DNA of 64,000 nucleotides from JABDMH01 sp965223165 (GTDB taxonomy: Bacteria; Bacteroidota; Bacteroidia; Chitinophagales; Saprospiraceae): contig CBDCVQ010000007.1 in the NCBI GenBank assembly GCA_965223165.1, positions 310,001-374,000 of the forward strand, given 5' to 3'. Shown here piece after piece: positions 34,996 through 44,469 of the stretch; within the stretch, counting starts at the first letter, position 1, and each line of letters begins with the position of its first letter. The notes under the pieces are model-generated. The model was not told where the DNA came from and did no database searches. It saw only the letters and a list, made by a program, of their open reading frames with translations. A program made the position numbers and the translations under genes.

Positions 34996-37900
34996 ATGAT
35001 AAGAGCGCTCGTTGCCATCCTCGTCTTAACTGCCGCCGCGGTTAGGATGGAGGCCCAAGAATGGATCAATCTCTCACCTACCGACGTCCGAGCCACTGCC
35101 TATGCCTTTGTGCCCACCAAATTTCAGGCGGCCCAAACCTCATGGCAAGCACTGGAAAGATCCTCCCAGAAGGGAGCGCTTTCCCTGCCGATGCCAGATG
35201 GATCTTTACATGATTTTACCATAGAGCCCCTCCATAACTTGCCGCCTGGTCTAAGGCAACGTTATCCCATGATCCGATCATTTACCCTCACCAGCACCAC
35301 GGATCCAAGCATCCGCGGAAAGGCTAGTTTTGGTCCCGATCGACTGCATGTGGTGCTGCGGCATCCGCAGGGCGAGATATACATCGATCCCTTATCGGAT
35401 GGTCGATATCTGTCCTATTTTACCAAAGATCACTTGATCAGCCCACATCTACGAGAGAGTTATGTCACGCATGAGCATATCACCCCCTCGGACGAGTCAC
35501 GCTTTCTCCAGGCCCAGCCCAAGAGGTCTCCCTTTGCTCGTTCGTCCAATGAGGTGGTGAATCTCAGTGTATATCGGCTGGCCCTGGCCTGTACCGGGGA
35601 GTATGCTAACAAGCATGGGGGTACGGTGGCAGGTGCGCTGGCGGCCATGAACACCGCCCTGGATCGAATCAACTTCGTGATGGAGACGGAGTTGGCCATC
35701 CGCTTGCAGCTCATCGAAGGCAATGACTCATTGATACATCTCGACGCCGTGGCTGACCCCTACACCAACGGCAATGCCTCTCAAATGGCGTTGGAAAACA
35801 ACAATTATCTGATTGCCAAGCTGGGAAATGCTGCCTATGATGTCGGGCATGTGTTTGGTACCGGTTGTGCCGGCGTGGCGGGGGTCTCCGGTGGCGTGGG
35901 CATCGCCTGTGGTAGTCTCAAAGGCTTTGGTTCATCTTGCGAAGCATTTACCTCAGACCGCTTTTACATCCGGGTGGTATGTCATGAGTTGGGACACCAG
36001 TTTGGGGCAGAACACACCTGGAACAATTGCCCCACGGCTCCGGATGATCAATTTAACGGGCCCACCGCCTTTGAGCCCGGCAGTGGAACCACCATTATGT
36101 CATACGCCGGCACCTGTGCCGAGCAAAATATACAGGAGGACACCGACCCCTACTATCACGTCAACTCCATTGAAGACATCGTCGCCTTTACGCGAGGAGG
36201 CGGGGGAGACTGCGGAGAGGTGTTCACCACCGACAACCATCAGCCGGAAGTGACGATCCCTCGGGCAGGGGGATTTGTCATACCGATCTCCACCCCCTTT
36301 CGACTCCATGCCACCGCTACGGACCGTGATGGTGATGTGCTGACCTATAGCTGGGAGCAGTACGATGCGGGCGTGGGCTCAGCCGCCATGTCGGATATCG
36401 CCAATCCCCAAGGAAGTGCACCGATCTTTCGCTCGCAGCCTCCGTCGAGCACCGGTGAGCGTTATTTCCCTTCGCTGAGCAACGTGATTGATTCAACCTT
36501 CGACAATACGGAAGTCCTGCCTACCTACTCTCGTCCCCTGACATTTCGGGTGACCGCCAGGGACAATGTGCTGGGTGGAGGAGGCACAGATTGGGAACAG
36601 ATCGAGTTTTCTGCGTCAGAGAGCGCTGGACCCTTTTTGGTTTCAAGCTTCAACGCCTTGGATACGATCCACACCGGAGACTACCTCACCGTAGAATGGG
36701 ATGTCGCCAACACCGATGCTGCTCCGGTCAACTGCCGGAAGGTAGATATCCTCCTGTCGACAGATGGCGGTTTTACCTATACTGACACCTTGGTGGCAGC
36801 CACGGCCAATGATGGTCGAGAGGCGGTACTGATCCCGGCGCGAGTCACCGACCAAGCGAGGATCATGGTAGCTGCAGCTGATAATATCTTCTTTGATATC
36901 AATGACAGGGATCTGACAATCCTCGAAGCCACCCAGCGCACATTGGCGTTGGATCTATCTCCACACGACCATGATATTTGTCTTCCGGCTTTGATCGAGC
37001 TATCCGTCACTTCCTTTGGCCTGGGTGGCTTTGACGGCAGCGCTACCTTACGGCCCAAATCCATACCCGCTGGAGCTACTACCTTTGACTCCCTGGTTGT
37101 CCAGGTGGGCGAAGCTGCCCAATTCACGGTAGATTTTAGTGCCGTAGATGCCACTGGAAGCTATGCCCTATCCTTTTACGCCCTGGGTCCGACTGGAGAT
37201 ACGCTCGTTAGAGACATCGCGGTGCATGCCATCTCCAGTGACTTTAGCGATCTCGCCCTGGTCAGTCCCGCCCAAGGAGCATCCAACCTGGGTGTACGGC
37301 CTACGCTCAGCTGGCAGCAGAGTAGTCAGGCCGATGCCTATCGATTGCAGATCTCTACCTCGCCTGCCTTTGATGTTGATCTCATCGATGTGTCAGACAT
37401 TGTCGGCGATACCTATTCGCCCGAGGAGGTACTGGAGGAGAGCACACTTTACTATTGGCGACTGCAACCACAGAACCTTTGCGGCAGTGGAGACTTTACC
37501 CAGGTACAGGCCTTTCATACACTCAATCTCGCCTGCGAGACCTTTGCCGCTGAGGACCTGCCACAGAACCTATCGCAAAGCAGCATTGGTACGATCGTAT
37601 CCACCATCAATGTGCCCAGCGCCGGGGTGATCAGCGACGTAAACCTCTCCAATATTGCCGGCTTCCATGAGTCATTTGGAGACCTGATCTGGCTACTCCA
37701 GAGTCCAGACAGCACGACGAACATCCTGATCGAACGCGAATGTGGATTCTCCAACCGACAGTTTGAGCTGGCTTTTGACGACGAGGCCGCCGATGAGTTC
37801 ACCTGTGGCACGGCATTCAACAACCAGTCGTTTATTCCCAGCAATCCTCTCGGCGTATTTGAGGGTCTGGATATCCAGGGGGATTGGTCCTTGATCGTAC

Positions 37901-38574
37901 ATGACTCCACCGTCGGAGGAGGTGGGATGATCAACGGTTGGACACTGGAGCTCTGCGGTAGTATCGCACCACAATCGCCCGAGATCCTGGTGCTTGACAC
38001 GCTCGATGTACTTTTCGCCAATGAAGGTGTGATCCAAAATGAACTGCTGGCGGTGACTGATGATGTGGCCTCGGCCAGCGAGTTGGTCTACACGGTAGTC
38101 GCCGTCCCGGCCCACGGGTCTCTTCAGTTGGGTGGAACCGTGCTGCAGGTAGGCGCACAGTTTACCCAGCAGGCTATTGATCTGGGCGACCTCGCCTATG
38201 TCCATGCAGGTCAAGACTCCGTGCCGGACTCTTTTGTCTTCACGGTACAGGACGGTACCGGGGGTTGGATCCCGCCCACGCGGTTTCCCATATCTATTGA
38301 TAGGATGTCCGTGAGCGCACACGATTTTGACACGCAGATCGGGGTCTCCGTTTTTCCCAATCCGGCACATCATGAAGTGCATATCGTACTGGACGATCCG
38401 CCCTTGGGACGCGCAGAAGTCACGTTGTGGAGCATGGAAGGGATCCTCCTACAATCTACACGGCTGGTGAGTGATCGTCTGACGGTTGATTTGGCTCCCT
38501 GGCCAACGGGCGTGTACATGATGGTCCTTCAGACGGAGGCAGGACAGGCACGACGTAGAGTGGTCAAGCTGTAG
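34996..38574 (+). CDS. Secreted M12B-type metalloprotease with P-domain and T9SS type A sorting domain
   Basis: Extracellular zinc protease secreted by the type IX system. The ATG at 34996 starts a signal peptide (RALVAILVLTAAAVRMEA). A propeptide-like region precedes a reprolysin domain with the zinc motif HELGHQFGAEHTW (His330) and the Met-turn TIMSYAGTC. Then come fibronectin-III-like segments (~430-840, PTLSWQQSSQADAYRLQIST), a proprotein-convertase P-domain (~850-985, SFGDLIWLLQSPDS), a cadherin-like module (~990-1110) and a type A sorting domain (~1115-1193, VFPNPAHHEVHI ... GVYMMVL). A nutritional or predatory protease role is inferred. Confidence 0.9.
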   Translation: MIRALVAILVLTAAAVRMEAQEWINLSPTDVRATAYAFVPTKFQAAQTSWQALERSSQKGALSLPMPDGSLHDFTIEPLHNLPPGLRQRYPMIRSFTLTSTTDPSIRGKASFGPDRLHVVLRHPQGEIYIDPLSDGRYLSYFTKDHLISPHLRESYVTHEHITPSDESRFLQAQPKRSPFARSSNEVVNLSVYRLALACTGEYANKHGGTVAGALAAMNTALDRINFVMETELAIRLQLIEGNDSLIHLDAVADPYTNGNASQMALENNNYLIAKLGNAAYDVGHVFGTGCAGVAGVSGGVGIACGSLKGFGSSCEAFTSDRFYIRVVCHELGHQFGAEHTWNNCPTAPDDQFNGPTAFEPGSGTTIMSYAGTCAEQNIQEDTDPYYHVNSIEDIVAFTRGGGGDCGEVFTTDNHQPEVTIPRAGGFVIPISTPFRLHATATDRDGDVLTYSWEQYDAGVGSAAMSDIANPQGSAPIFRSQPPSSTGERYFPSLSNVIDSTFDNTEVLPTYSRPLTFRVTARDNVLGGGGTDWEQIEFSASESAGPFLVSSFNALDTIHTGDYLTVEWDVANTDAAPVNCRKVDILLSTDGGFTYTDTLVAATANDGREAVLIPARVTDQARIMVAAADNIFFDINDRDLTILEATQRTLALDLSPHDHDICLPALIELSVTSFGLGGFDGSATLRPKSIPAGATTFDSLVVQVGEAAQFTVDFSAVDATGSYALSFYALGPTGDTLVRDIAVHAISSDFSDLALVSPAQGASNLGVRPTLSWQQSSQADAYRLQISTSPAFDVDLIDVSDIVGDTYSPEEVLEESTLYYWRLQPQNLCGSGDFTQVQAFHTLNLACETFAAEDLPQNLSQSSIGTIVSTINVPSAGVISDVNLSNIAGFHESFGDLIWLLQSPDSTTNILIERECGFSNRQFELAFDDEAADEFTCGTAFNNQSFIPSNPLGVFEGLDIQGDWSLIVHDSTVGGGGMINGWTLELCGSIAPQSPEILVLDTLDVLFANEGVIQNELLAVTDDVASASELVYTVVAVPAHGSLQLGGTVLQVGAQFTQQAIDLGDLAYVHAGQDSVPDSFVFTVQDGTGGWIPPTRFPISIDRMSVSAHDFDTQIGVSVFPNPAHHEVHIVLDDPPLGRAEVTLWSMEGILLQSTRLVSDRLTVDLAPWPTGVYMMVLQTEAGQARRRVVKL

Positions 38575-38598
38575 CGCGAGGGTCCGCCGGATCGTGCC

Positions 38599-41208
38599 CT
38601 AAAAATCAAATTCGATCACGTCTCCAGCCTGATAGCTGTTATCATCTCCATCTTCGGTGGGATTGTCGTCAGCGTCTTTGGCAGCTGGGTCCAGTTCGGT
38701 GACTCCCTTGACCACCTTGTCACTGAGTTTGTTGCCGAGCGATTTCCAGCCCTTTACGTCAATGAACTCGTCCAATACGACGGTCCACTTCTCCTTCTTA
38801 TTCTTGGACATCACGAAGTATTCGATCTGGATGTCTTGCTTCGTGGTGGCATATATCAGTTTCGACTTAGGATGGTCCGAGATAAACGAGACACGTTCAT
38901 CGAGCGTGGTGCTTTCTATCCGAAATCTCTTCGCCACTGACCAGGAGCGGGTGCCATCGTAGTAGATAGCGCTTACGACGGTCTCCGGGGTCAGCTTGGC
39001 CACGTGCAATAATTGTTGTACATCGATCTTGGTAATGGTATCGGGAGCGGTCAGCAGATAAGTGCCGTCCTTGTGAAGGGACACAATTTGATCGCCCGTG
39101 TCAAACTCTCCCAGATAGATACCTCGCCCATCGATGTTGACGCGGCCACTCGCCTCATCCATCCATAGCTCAAGGGCCCCCAACGTGGACTGACCGACCG
39201 ACACCTGATCGATCTTGCGCACCGGGTACTTGGTCAGAATGTTGCCTCTGGAGCCTCGACCCTTAATGTCCAGATGATCAAAGTCAAACTCAAAGACTTT
39301 CTTCTGTGCCCGGCTGCCTGGCGACAGTTGCACTTTGACGATCTCCGACTCGCCATTGGGATTGGCGGTGAAGTACAGCACCTTAGAGCCCTTATGCCCT
39401 TGGGTCAGCACATAATCTTTGTCACGGGTGATGGCCTTGACGTTAAAGCGTTTGGCCATGGCCCTTCCCGTCCCCCCGTCGAGGTAAATCATGTTGTAGG
39501 TGGTGCGCTGATCCCCTTTCTTCCACACGTCGGTGTGTATGATGTGATTGCCCATAAACACCTTTTCGCCCATGCGCGACACCCGAAAGGTACCGTCCTT
39601 CTTAAAGGCGATGATATCGTCTAGATCCGAACACTCTCGTACTTCCTCGTCCTTCTTGAGGCCCCATCCGATGAGTCCATCCTTACGGTTGACATAGAGC
39701 TTGACGTTGTTTGCGGCCACCTGCACCAGATCGATCTGCTCAAATGAGGTGACTTCGGTCTGGCGAGGTCGGTTCTTGCCATACTTTTCATACAACTCCT
39801 CGAAGTAGCTGATGGCGTAGTCGGTAAGATGGTCGAGGTGATGTAGGGTCTCCTCCAACTGCTGCTCCAGATGTTGGATATGCTCCTCCGCCTTAAAGGT
39901 GTTGTACTTGGAGATGCGCTTGATCTTGATCTCGGTGAGACGCAGGATATCATCTTGGGTAAAGGGGCGATGGAGTCGTAGTCGTGGATCGCTGGCGGGA
40001 GCGTGCTCATCAGGATCGAGGACAAAACGACGCATTTCCCGGTCAATGGTTTCCAACACGGCCTCCCAGGTCTCGCATTCTTCGATCTCATGGTAGATCC
40101 GATTCTCGATAAAGATGCGTTCGAGACTGGCCTGGTGCCACTTGGCCTCCAGCTCGGCCTTGCGGATCTCCAGCTCCTGCCCCAGCAGGTCGCGGGTGTG
40201 CTCAGTAGAGATGCGCAAGATCTCATTGACCGATAGGAAATGTGGTTTGTTGTCTACGATCACACAGGCATTGGGCGAGACCGATATGGAGCAATGAGTA
40301 AAGGCATAGAGCGCGTCAATGGTGACGTCTGGCGATACCCCAGAGGCCAGCTCGATCAGGATCTCCACATCCTTGGCCGTATTGTCGACCACCTTCTTGA
40401 CCTTGATCTTGCCCCGATCATTGGCCTTGAGGATACTATCGATCAGGCTAGAGGTGGTGACCCCATACGGCAGTTCGGTGATGACAATCGACTTCTTGTC
40501 CTTCTTCTCCACCTTGGCCCGGATCTTGAGCTTGCCCCCTCGCTTACCATTGTTGTAATCGGTCACATCGATGCTACCGCCAGAGGTAAAGTCGGGGAAG
40601 ATGGTAAATTTCTTGTCTTCCAGGATCTTGATCGAGGCCTTGATCAGCTCGCCAATGTTATGGGGCATGATCTTGGTGGACAGACCCACCGCGATACCTT
40701 CCACACCCTGCGCCAAAAGCAGCGGAAACTTCATCGGAAGGTGAATGGGTTCGTTCTTGCGGCCGTCGTAGGACATTTGCCACTCGGTAGTGTCCTTATT
40801 AAAAGCGATATCAAGGGCAAACTTGGTCAGCCTGGCCTCGATGTATCGTGCTGCGGCAGCCGCATCACCTGTGCGGGGGTCACCCCAATTGCCTTGGGTG
40901 TCAATCAGCAGGTCTCGCTGGCCGAGTTTGACCAGGGCGTCACCAATGGCGGCATCGCCATGTGGGTGATATTGCATGGTCTGCCCGATGATGTTGGCCA
41001 CCTTGTGAAAGCGACCATCGTCCATCTCTTTGAGCGCGTGCAAGATCCGGCGCTGTACCGGCTTGAGTCCATCCTCGACACTGGGGATGGCACGCTCCAA
41101 AATGACGTACGAAGCATAATCCAAAAAATAATCTTCATACATCCCTTTGAGGGAGTGGACCTTAGATTGCCCGTTCATGCCAATGCTTATCTGTTCTTGT
41201 TCCTTCAT
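38599..41208 (-). CDS. parC: DNA topoisomerase IV subunit A (ParC-type, GyrA family)
   Basis: Type IIA topoisomerase breakage-rejoining subunit. The catalytic tyrosine is Tyr122 in the AAAARYIEARLTKF block; SVEDGLKPVQRRIL and YHPHGDAAIGDALV are the family motifs. The C-terminal third forms the wrapping beta-pinwheel but lacks the GyrA-box sequence (QRRGGKG-like), which supports topo IV rather than gyrase. Length 869 residues, typical of Bacteroidota ParC. An acidic C-terminal tail follows. parE is not in the window. A TAAATTTG box on this strand (41244-41251) may be its promoter. It converges with the metalloprotease gene. Confidence 0.9.
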   Translation of the reverse strand: MKEQEQISIGMNGQSKVHSLKGMYEDYFLDYASYVILERAIPSVEDGLKPVQRRILHALKEMDDGRFHKVANIIGQTMQYHPHGDAAIGDALVKLGQRDLLIDTQGNWGDPRTGDAAAAARYIEARLTKFALDIAFNKDTTEWQMSYDGRKNEPIHLPMKFPLLLAQGVEGIAVGLSTKIMPHNIGELIKASIKILEDKKFTIFPDFTSGGSIDVTDYNNGKRGGKLKIRAKVEKKDKKSIVITELPYGVTTSSLIDSILKANDRGKIKVKKVVDNTAKDVEILIELASGVSPDVTIDALYAFTHCSISVSPNACVIVDNKPHFLSVNEILRISTEHTRDLLGQELEIRKAELEAKWHQASLERIFIENRIYHEIEECETWEAVLETIDREMRRFVLDPDEHAPASDPRLRLHRPFTQDDILRLTEIKIKRISKYNTFKAEEHIQHLEQQLEETLHHLDHLTDYAISYFEELYEKYGKNRPRQTEVTSFEQIDLVQVAANNVKLYVNRKDGLIGWGLKKDEEVRECSDLDDIIAFKKDGTFRVSRMGEKVFMGNHIIHTDVWKKGDQRTTYNMIYLDGGTGRAMAKRFNVKAITRDKDYVLTQGHKGSKVLYFTANPNGESEIVKVQLSPGSRAQKKVFEFDFDHLDIKGRGSRGNILTKYPVRKIDQVSVGQSTLGALELWMDEASGRVNIDGRGIYLGEFDTGDQIVSLHKDGTYLLTAPDTITKIDVQQLLHVAKLTPETVVSAIYYDGTRSWSVAKRFRIESTTLDERVSFISDHPKSKLIYATTKQDIQIEYFVMSKNKKEKWTVVLDEFIDVKGWKSLGNKLSDKVVKGVTELDPAAKDADDNPTEDGDDNSYQAGDVIEFDF

Positions 41209-41243
41209 GCGTGTCGGCCCTAAAAGTCAGTTTTGGGAGATAA

Positions 41244-41251
41244 CAAATTTA
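41244..41251 (-). promoter_or_regulatory. Putative -7 promoter element of parC
   Basis: Minus-strand TAAATTTG fits TAnnTTTG and lies about 36 nt before the parC ATG within an AT-rich stretch. Confidence 0.4.
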
Positions 41252-41421
41252 TAATTAGAGGATAACATATAATAATTGTATAAGAACGGTTTTCTCCAAG
41301 GGCTCAAACCGGGTCTGATATGCCTGATTGTCAAGCATATGTTAAAGCAGCAAAGCCATTTGTGAAAGCGTTCTTAATTCAGCTAAATTGGGGGTACTGA
41401 CTTAGCTAGTGGAATTCTTGC

Positions 41422-41985
41422 ATGGATATTGTACTAGAGATTAACCACAACGAACGCGACTTCATAGCAGCTTGTGTGCGCCAGGAGCGATGGGCGCAGA
41501 AACAGCTGTATGTGGATCACTATGGCACGATGATGGGAGTATGTCTTCGATATGCCGGTGATCAAGATGAGGCGCAGGACATACTGCATGAGGGATTTAT
41601 AAAGGTCTTTCGAAATATCAGCAAGTATAAGCCAGGTACCTCTTTAAGCGCTTGGATCAGACGAATCATGATCAACACCTCGATCGATTATTATCGAAAA
41701 AAGTCGAGGAGGAGGACGGATGACATCGAACAAGCGTTTGACTTAAGCACTTCGGGACCAGATGCTGTCAGCATGTGCAGTGAAAAGGAAATACTGGCGG
41801 CCATACACGAACTGAGCCCGGCGTACCGGACGGTATTTAATATGTACGTGATTGAGGGGTTTTCGCACCGGGAGATAGCCAATAAGTTGAATATCTCGGA
41901 GAGCACCTCCCGATCAAATCTGGTGAAAGCCAGAACGAAATTGCAAGCACTGATTGAACGAATAGCCACCGTGCATGAAAAGTGA
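41422..41985 (+). CDS. ECF-type RNA polymerase sigma factor
   Basis: A 187-residue sigma-70 family member with region 2 (YAGDQDEAQDILHEGFIKVF and the DNA-melting segment SLSAWIRRIMINTSIDYYRK) and region 4 (LSPAYRTVFNMYVIEGFSH then REIANKLNISESTSRSNL). Region 3 is absent, as in the ECF group. It overlaps by 11 bp (or directly abuts) a gene for a single-span membrane protein that has the layout of an anti-sigma partner, so the two probably form a signalling unit. The regulon is unknown. Confidence 0.93.
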   Translation: MDIVLEINHNERDFIAACVRQERWAQKQLYVDHYGTMMGVCLRYAGDQDEAQDILHEGFIKVFRNISKYKPGTSLSAWIRRIMINTSIDYYRKKSRRRTDDIEQAFDLSTSGPDAVSMCSEKEILAAIHELSPAYRTVFNMYVIEGFSHREIANKLNISESTSRSNLVKARTKLQALIERIATVHEK

Positions 41986-43438
41986 TATGGAAAATAGTTT
42001 CGACAAGGCCATACAAGACTCACTGAAGGATCTCAGCCTTCCGTACGACGAGGGATCTTGGGACCTGCTGGAGCAAAAGATCGATGCTGCTGAGCTTGCT
42101 CAGGCAGAGCGGATCGATGCTGCTGCCAAGCAGGCGCTAGACGGTCTGACCGTGCCATACAATGCATTCTCCTGGCAGCAATTGAGCGATCGGCTGGATC
42201 AAATGGACTATCGTCGCAAGTTGATCGGTCTGAAAGTCCTGGAAGCTGCCGTGGTGTTGCTAGCGATTTTCGCTCTGACCCGATACATCGGCCAGTTTCC
42301 AAAATCCGCCGAGCCGGTGCAACAGCATTTTGCCGCTGAAGTACCCATGGATGAGCAGATGGAGGCCTATACGGATCGGCTAGACGCACATACTGCCGTA
42401 ACCGGAACCCGCGAGGCTGCCACGCAATCGTCCGATGCGCAAACCTCTGCTGGGGTGACTCGGACCGGTGATCCAATGCCCATCCGCAATGCGGATGCAG
42501 CGCAAGCCGAGGGAGCAACGGCCGATGCTGTCGCCGTCGCGGCAACGGAGCAATCAAATGCCAAAGCTCCGATCTTATCCATCTTGCCAGACGCGTCCAC
42601 TCCCCTGACCGCATACAACGCTGCTAGAATAAACACTCGCCAACTACATGCCCAGGTGTCGAGAGTAGGCGAAAGGTCTGCTCAATTGCCGCCAAGAGCT
42701 TATCCATTGCGAGCCACTGAGACCACGCTCAATACAATCCCTGCCTTGAAAACAGCTGAACTAGAAGGATGGTCTCGGGATTTGACAGTCGGTACAGCCT
42801 TAGCCGCGGTGAGTCCTAAAAAGATACAGACCAAAATAGGCATGTATTGGCAAGACAACCGCCACACCATCTTCTACATTGATCCGACCTTCCGAGCTAA
42901 TCGGGTCAACAAGGTGCGCAATGATGGTATCGGTATCATGACGACCGTGGAGATGGGCCGGATTGGATTTGATTTTGGTATAGGGTACGAACGCGTCGTG
43001 TACAGCACGACCTTGACAGGGCCCAATGAGGTGCACAAGGCTCAGATTCCCGTACATCTTCGACTCATGCCGATCAAGAGCAAGCACGTCAACGTGTACC
43101 TGAAAGGAGGTGCCTCCGTGCATGGGGCTCTCTACGCCAACTACGAGGAGCCAACCAGCCTTAGCGCGGGTGGCCCCGCTCCCGCCCGTTATGGCGAGGA
43201 ATTCAACGATGGCCTACTCAAAGGTGGATACAGCCTCAATAATGTGTACTGGTCCATCAACACTGGTGTGGGCGTAGAGGCACGCATCTCCGATAAAATT
43301 TCCACGTTTGCCGAGGTACTCAATCAAAAGCACCAGAAGAGTTCCAACAAGAACGGTTTGAAAGGAGGTCTGCTTGGCCAGACCAGTGACAAATTCGAGA
43401 CAATTGCCGTCAATGTTGGCATGAACTACGCTTTCTAG
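41975..43438 (+). CDS. Sigma-factor-linked membrane protein with duplicated N-terminal motif and beta-barrel-like domain
   Basis: A 487-residue protein starting inside the sigma gene (alternative ATG at 41987). The cytosolic N-terminus carries two copies of a short motif, LPYDEGSWDLLEQKID (22-37) and VPYNAFSWQQLSDRLD (60-75), 38 residues apart. One membrane helix follows (~83-104), then a long Ala/Thr/Ser-rich linker (~110-260) and a C-terminal domain (~265-487) that looks like an outer-membrane beta-barrel domain of the porin-like Bacteroidota type (GIGIMTTVEMGRIGFDFGIG). By position it is the likely anti-sigma or sensor partner. No classical zinc anti-sigma motif is present. Confidence 0.78.
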   Translation: MKSDMENSFDKAIQDSLKDLSLPYDEGSWDLLEQKIDAAELAQAERIDAAAKQALDGLTVPYNAFSWQQLSDRLDQMDYRRKLIGLKVLEAAVVLLAIFALTRYIGQFPKSAEPVQQHFAAEVPMDEQMEAYTDRLDAHTAVTGTREAATQSSDAQTSAGVTRTGDPMPIRNADAAQAEGATADAVAVAATEQSNAKAPILSILPDASTPLTAYNAARINTRQLHAQVSRVGERSAQLPPRAYPLRATETTLNTIPALKTAELEGWSRDLTVGTALAAVSPKKIQTKIGMYWQDNRHTIFYIDPTFRANRVNKVRNDGIGIMTTVEMGRIGFDFGIGYERVVYSTTLTGPNEVHKAQIPVHLRLMPIKSKHVNVYLKGGASVHGALYANYEEPTSLSAGGPAPARYGEEFNDGLLKGGYSLNNVYWSINTGVGVEARISDKISTFAEVLNQKHQKSSNKNGLKGGLLGQTSDKFETIAVNVGMNYAF

Positions 43439-43591
43439 TGATTGTCCCGAGCCCTCGGGATGATGAAGAGCAGGCACCGCAGAATAGCCAGGGTGGGTAG
43501 TTGTTTGTCAGGTCGAACCAGGGATGGCAACCATCGGATACCTTCTTCTGTTACAAGCTCAGACTACGATCTTAGACCAGCGCTGATCAAA

Positions 43592-44350
43592 ATGTATGTT
43601 TTCCTCAAATGCTCCCTGCTGGCGCTAGCAATATCCTGCGGAGTGCCAAAGAAGTTATCTGAATCGCAGCCACCCAGTCACCACCTGTGGGACCAACTCT
43701 TGAAAAAGCATGTGGATGCCGCTGGTTGGGTGGATTATCCAGGTTTTCTGGAAGACTCGGTGCAGCTCAATACGTACCTGGGTGTGCTTTCGGCCGGCCA
43801 CCCCAACGATCGATTTTGGTCGCCCGAGCAACAGCTGGCGTACTGGATCAATGTCTACAATGCCTTTACCGTCAAACTCATCTTAGACCACTACCCCATC
43901 GCAAGTATCAAGGATATCAAGAAGGGCATCCCTTTTGTCAATTCCGTTTGGGATATCAAGTTTATCCAGATCGAAGACGAACAATACGACCTAAACAACA
44001 TCGAGCACGGCATTCTGCGCAAGCACTTTGCAGAACCCCGTATTCACTTTGCCATCAATTGTGCATCCGTCTCCTGTCCGCGACTGGCGGCACATGCCTA
44101 CACCGCCACAGAGTTGGAGCCCCAGCTGACCCAGGCGGCGGAAGACTTCCTCTCCGATCCCCTGCGCAACCAACCTGGCGAAGGCAAACTGTCATCTATC
44201 TTCTCTTGGTTCAAAGGCGACTTCACCGATGGCCAGTCACTCCGAGCGTTTGTCAATCGCTACGCCAAAGATCAAATCCCGGAGGACATCAAGATCACCT
44301 TCTTAAACTATGACTGGTCGCTCAACGAAGCCGGTCGTATAGCGGAATAA
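43592..44350 (+). CDS. DUF547 domain lipoprotein
   Basis: The ATG at 43592 gives a lipoprotein signal (MYVFLKCSLLALAISC, cysteine 16) and a 252-residue product; upstream in-frame codons would hide the signal. The DUF547 core is clear: EQQLAYWINVYNAFTVKLIL, DIKKGIPFVNSVWD, YDLNNIEHGILRKHF and HFAINCASVSCPRLA, which carries the conserved His, Cys and Asn positions of this papain-like/transglutaminase-related family. Catalytic activity is unproven in the family. It follows the sigma/anti-sigma-like pair by about 150 bp and precedes ligD. Confidence 0.88.
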   Translation: MYVFLKCSLLALAISCGVPKKLSESQPPSHHLWDQLLKKHVDAAGWVDYPGFLEDSVQLNTYLGVLSAGHPNDRFWSPEQQLAYWINVYNAFTVKLILDHYPIASIKDIKKGIPFVNSVWDIKFIQIEDEQYDLNNIEHGILRKHFAEPRIHFAINCASVSCPRLAAHAYTATELEPQLTQAAEDFLSDPLRNQPGEGKLSSIFSWFKGDFTDGQSLRAFVNRYAKDQIPEDIKITFLNYDWSLNEAGRIAE

Positions 44351-44469
44351 GAAGCGACCGCCTGAACACACCAGGCCACATCAGGCGTTGATGGCGATGG
44401 AGCAGAACCTGCGCCGGGAGACCCCGGCTAAGTTGTACCTCTCGGTCAAAAGAGAGAACTTGCCAGGCG

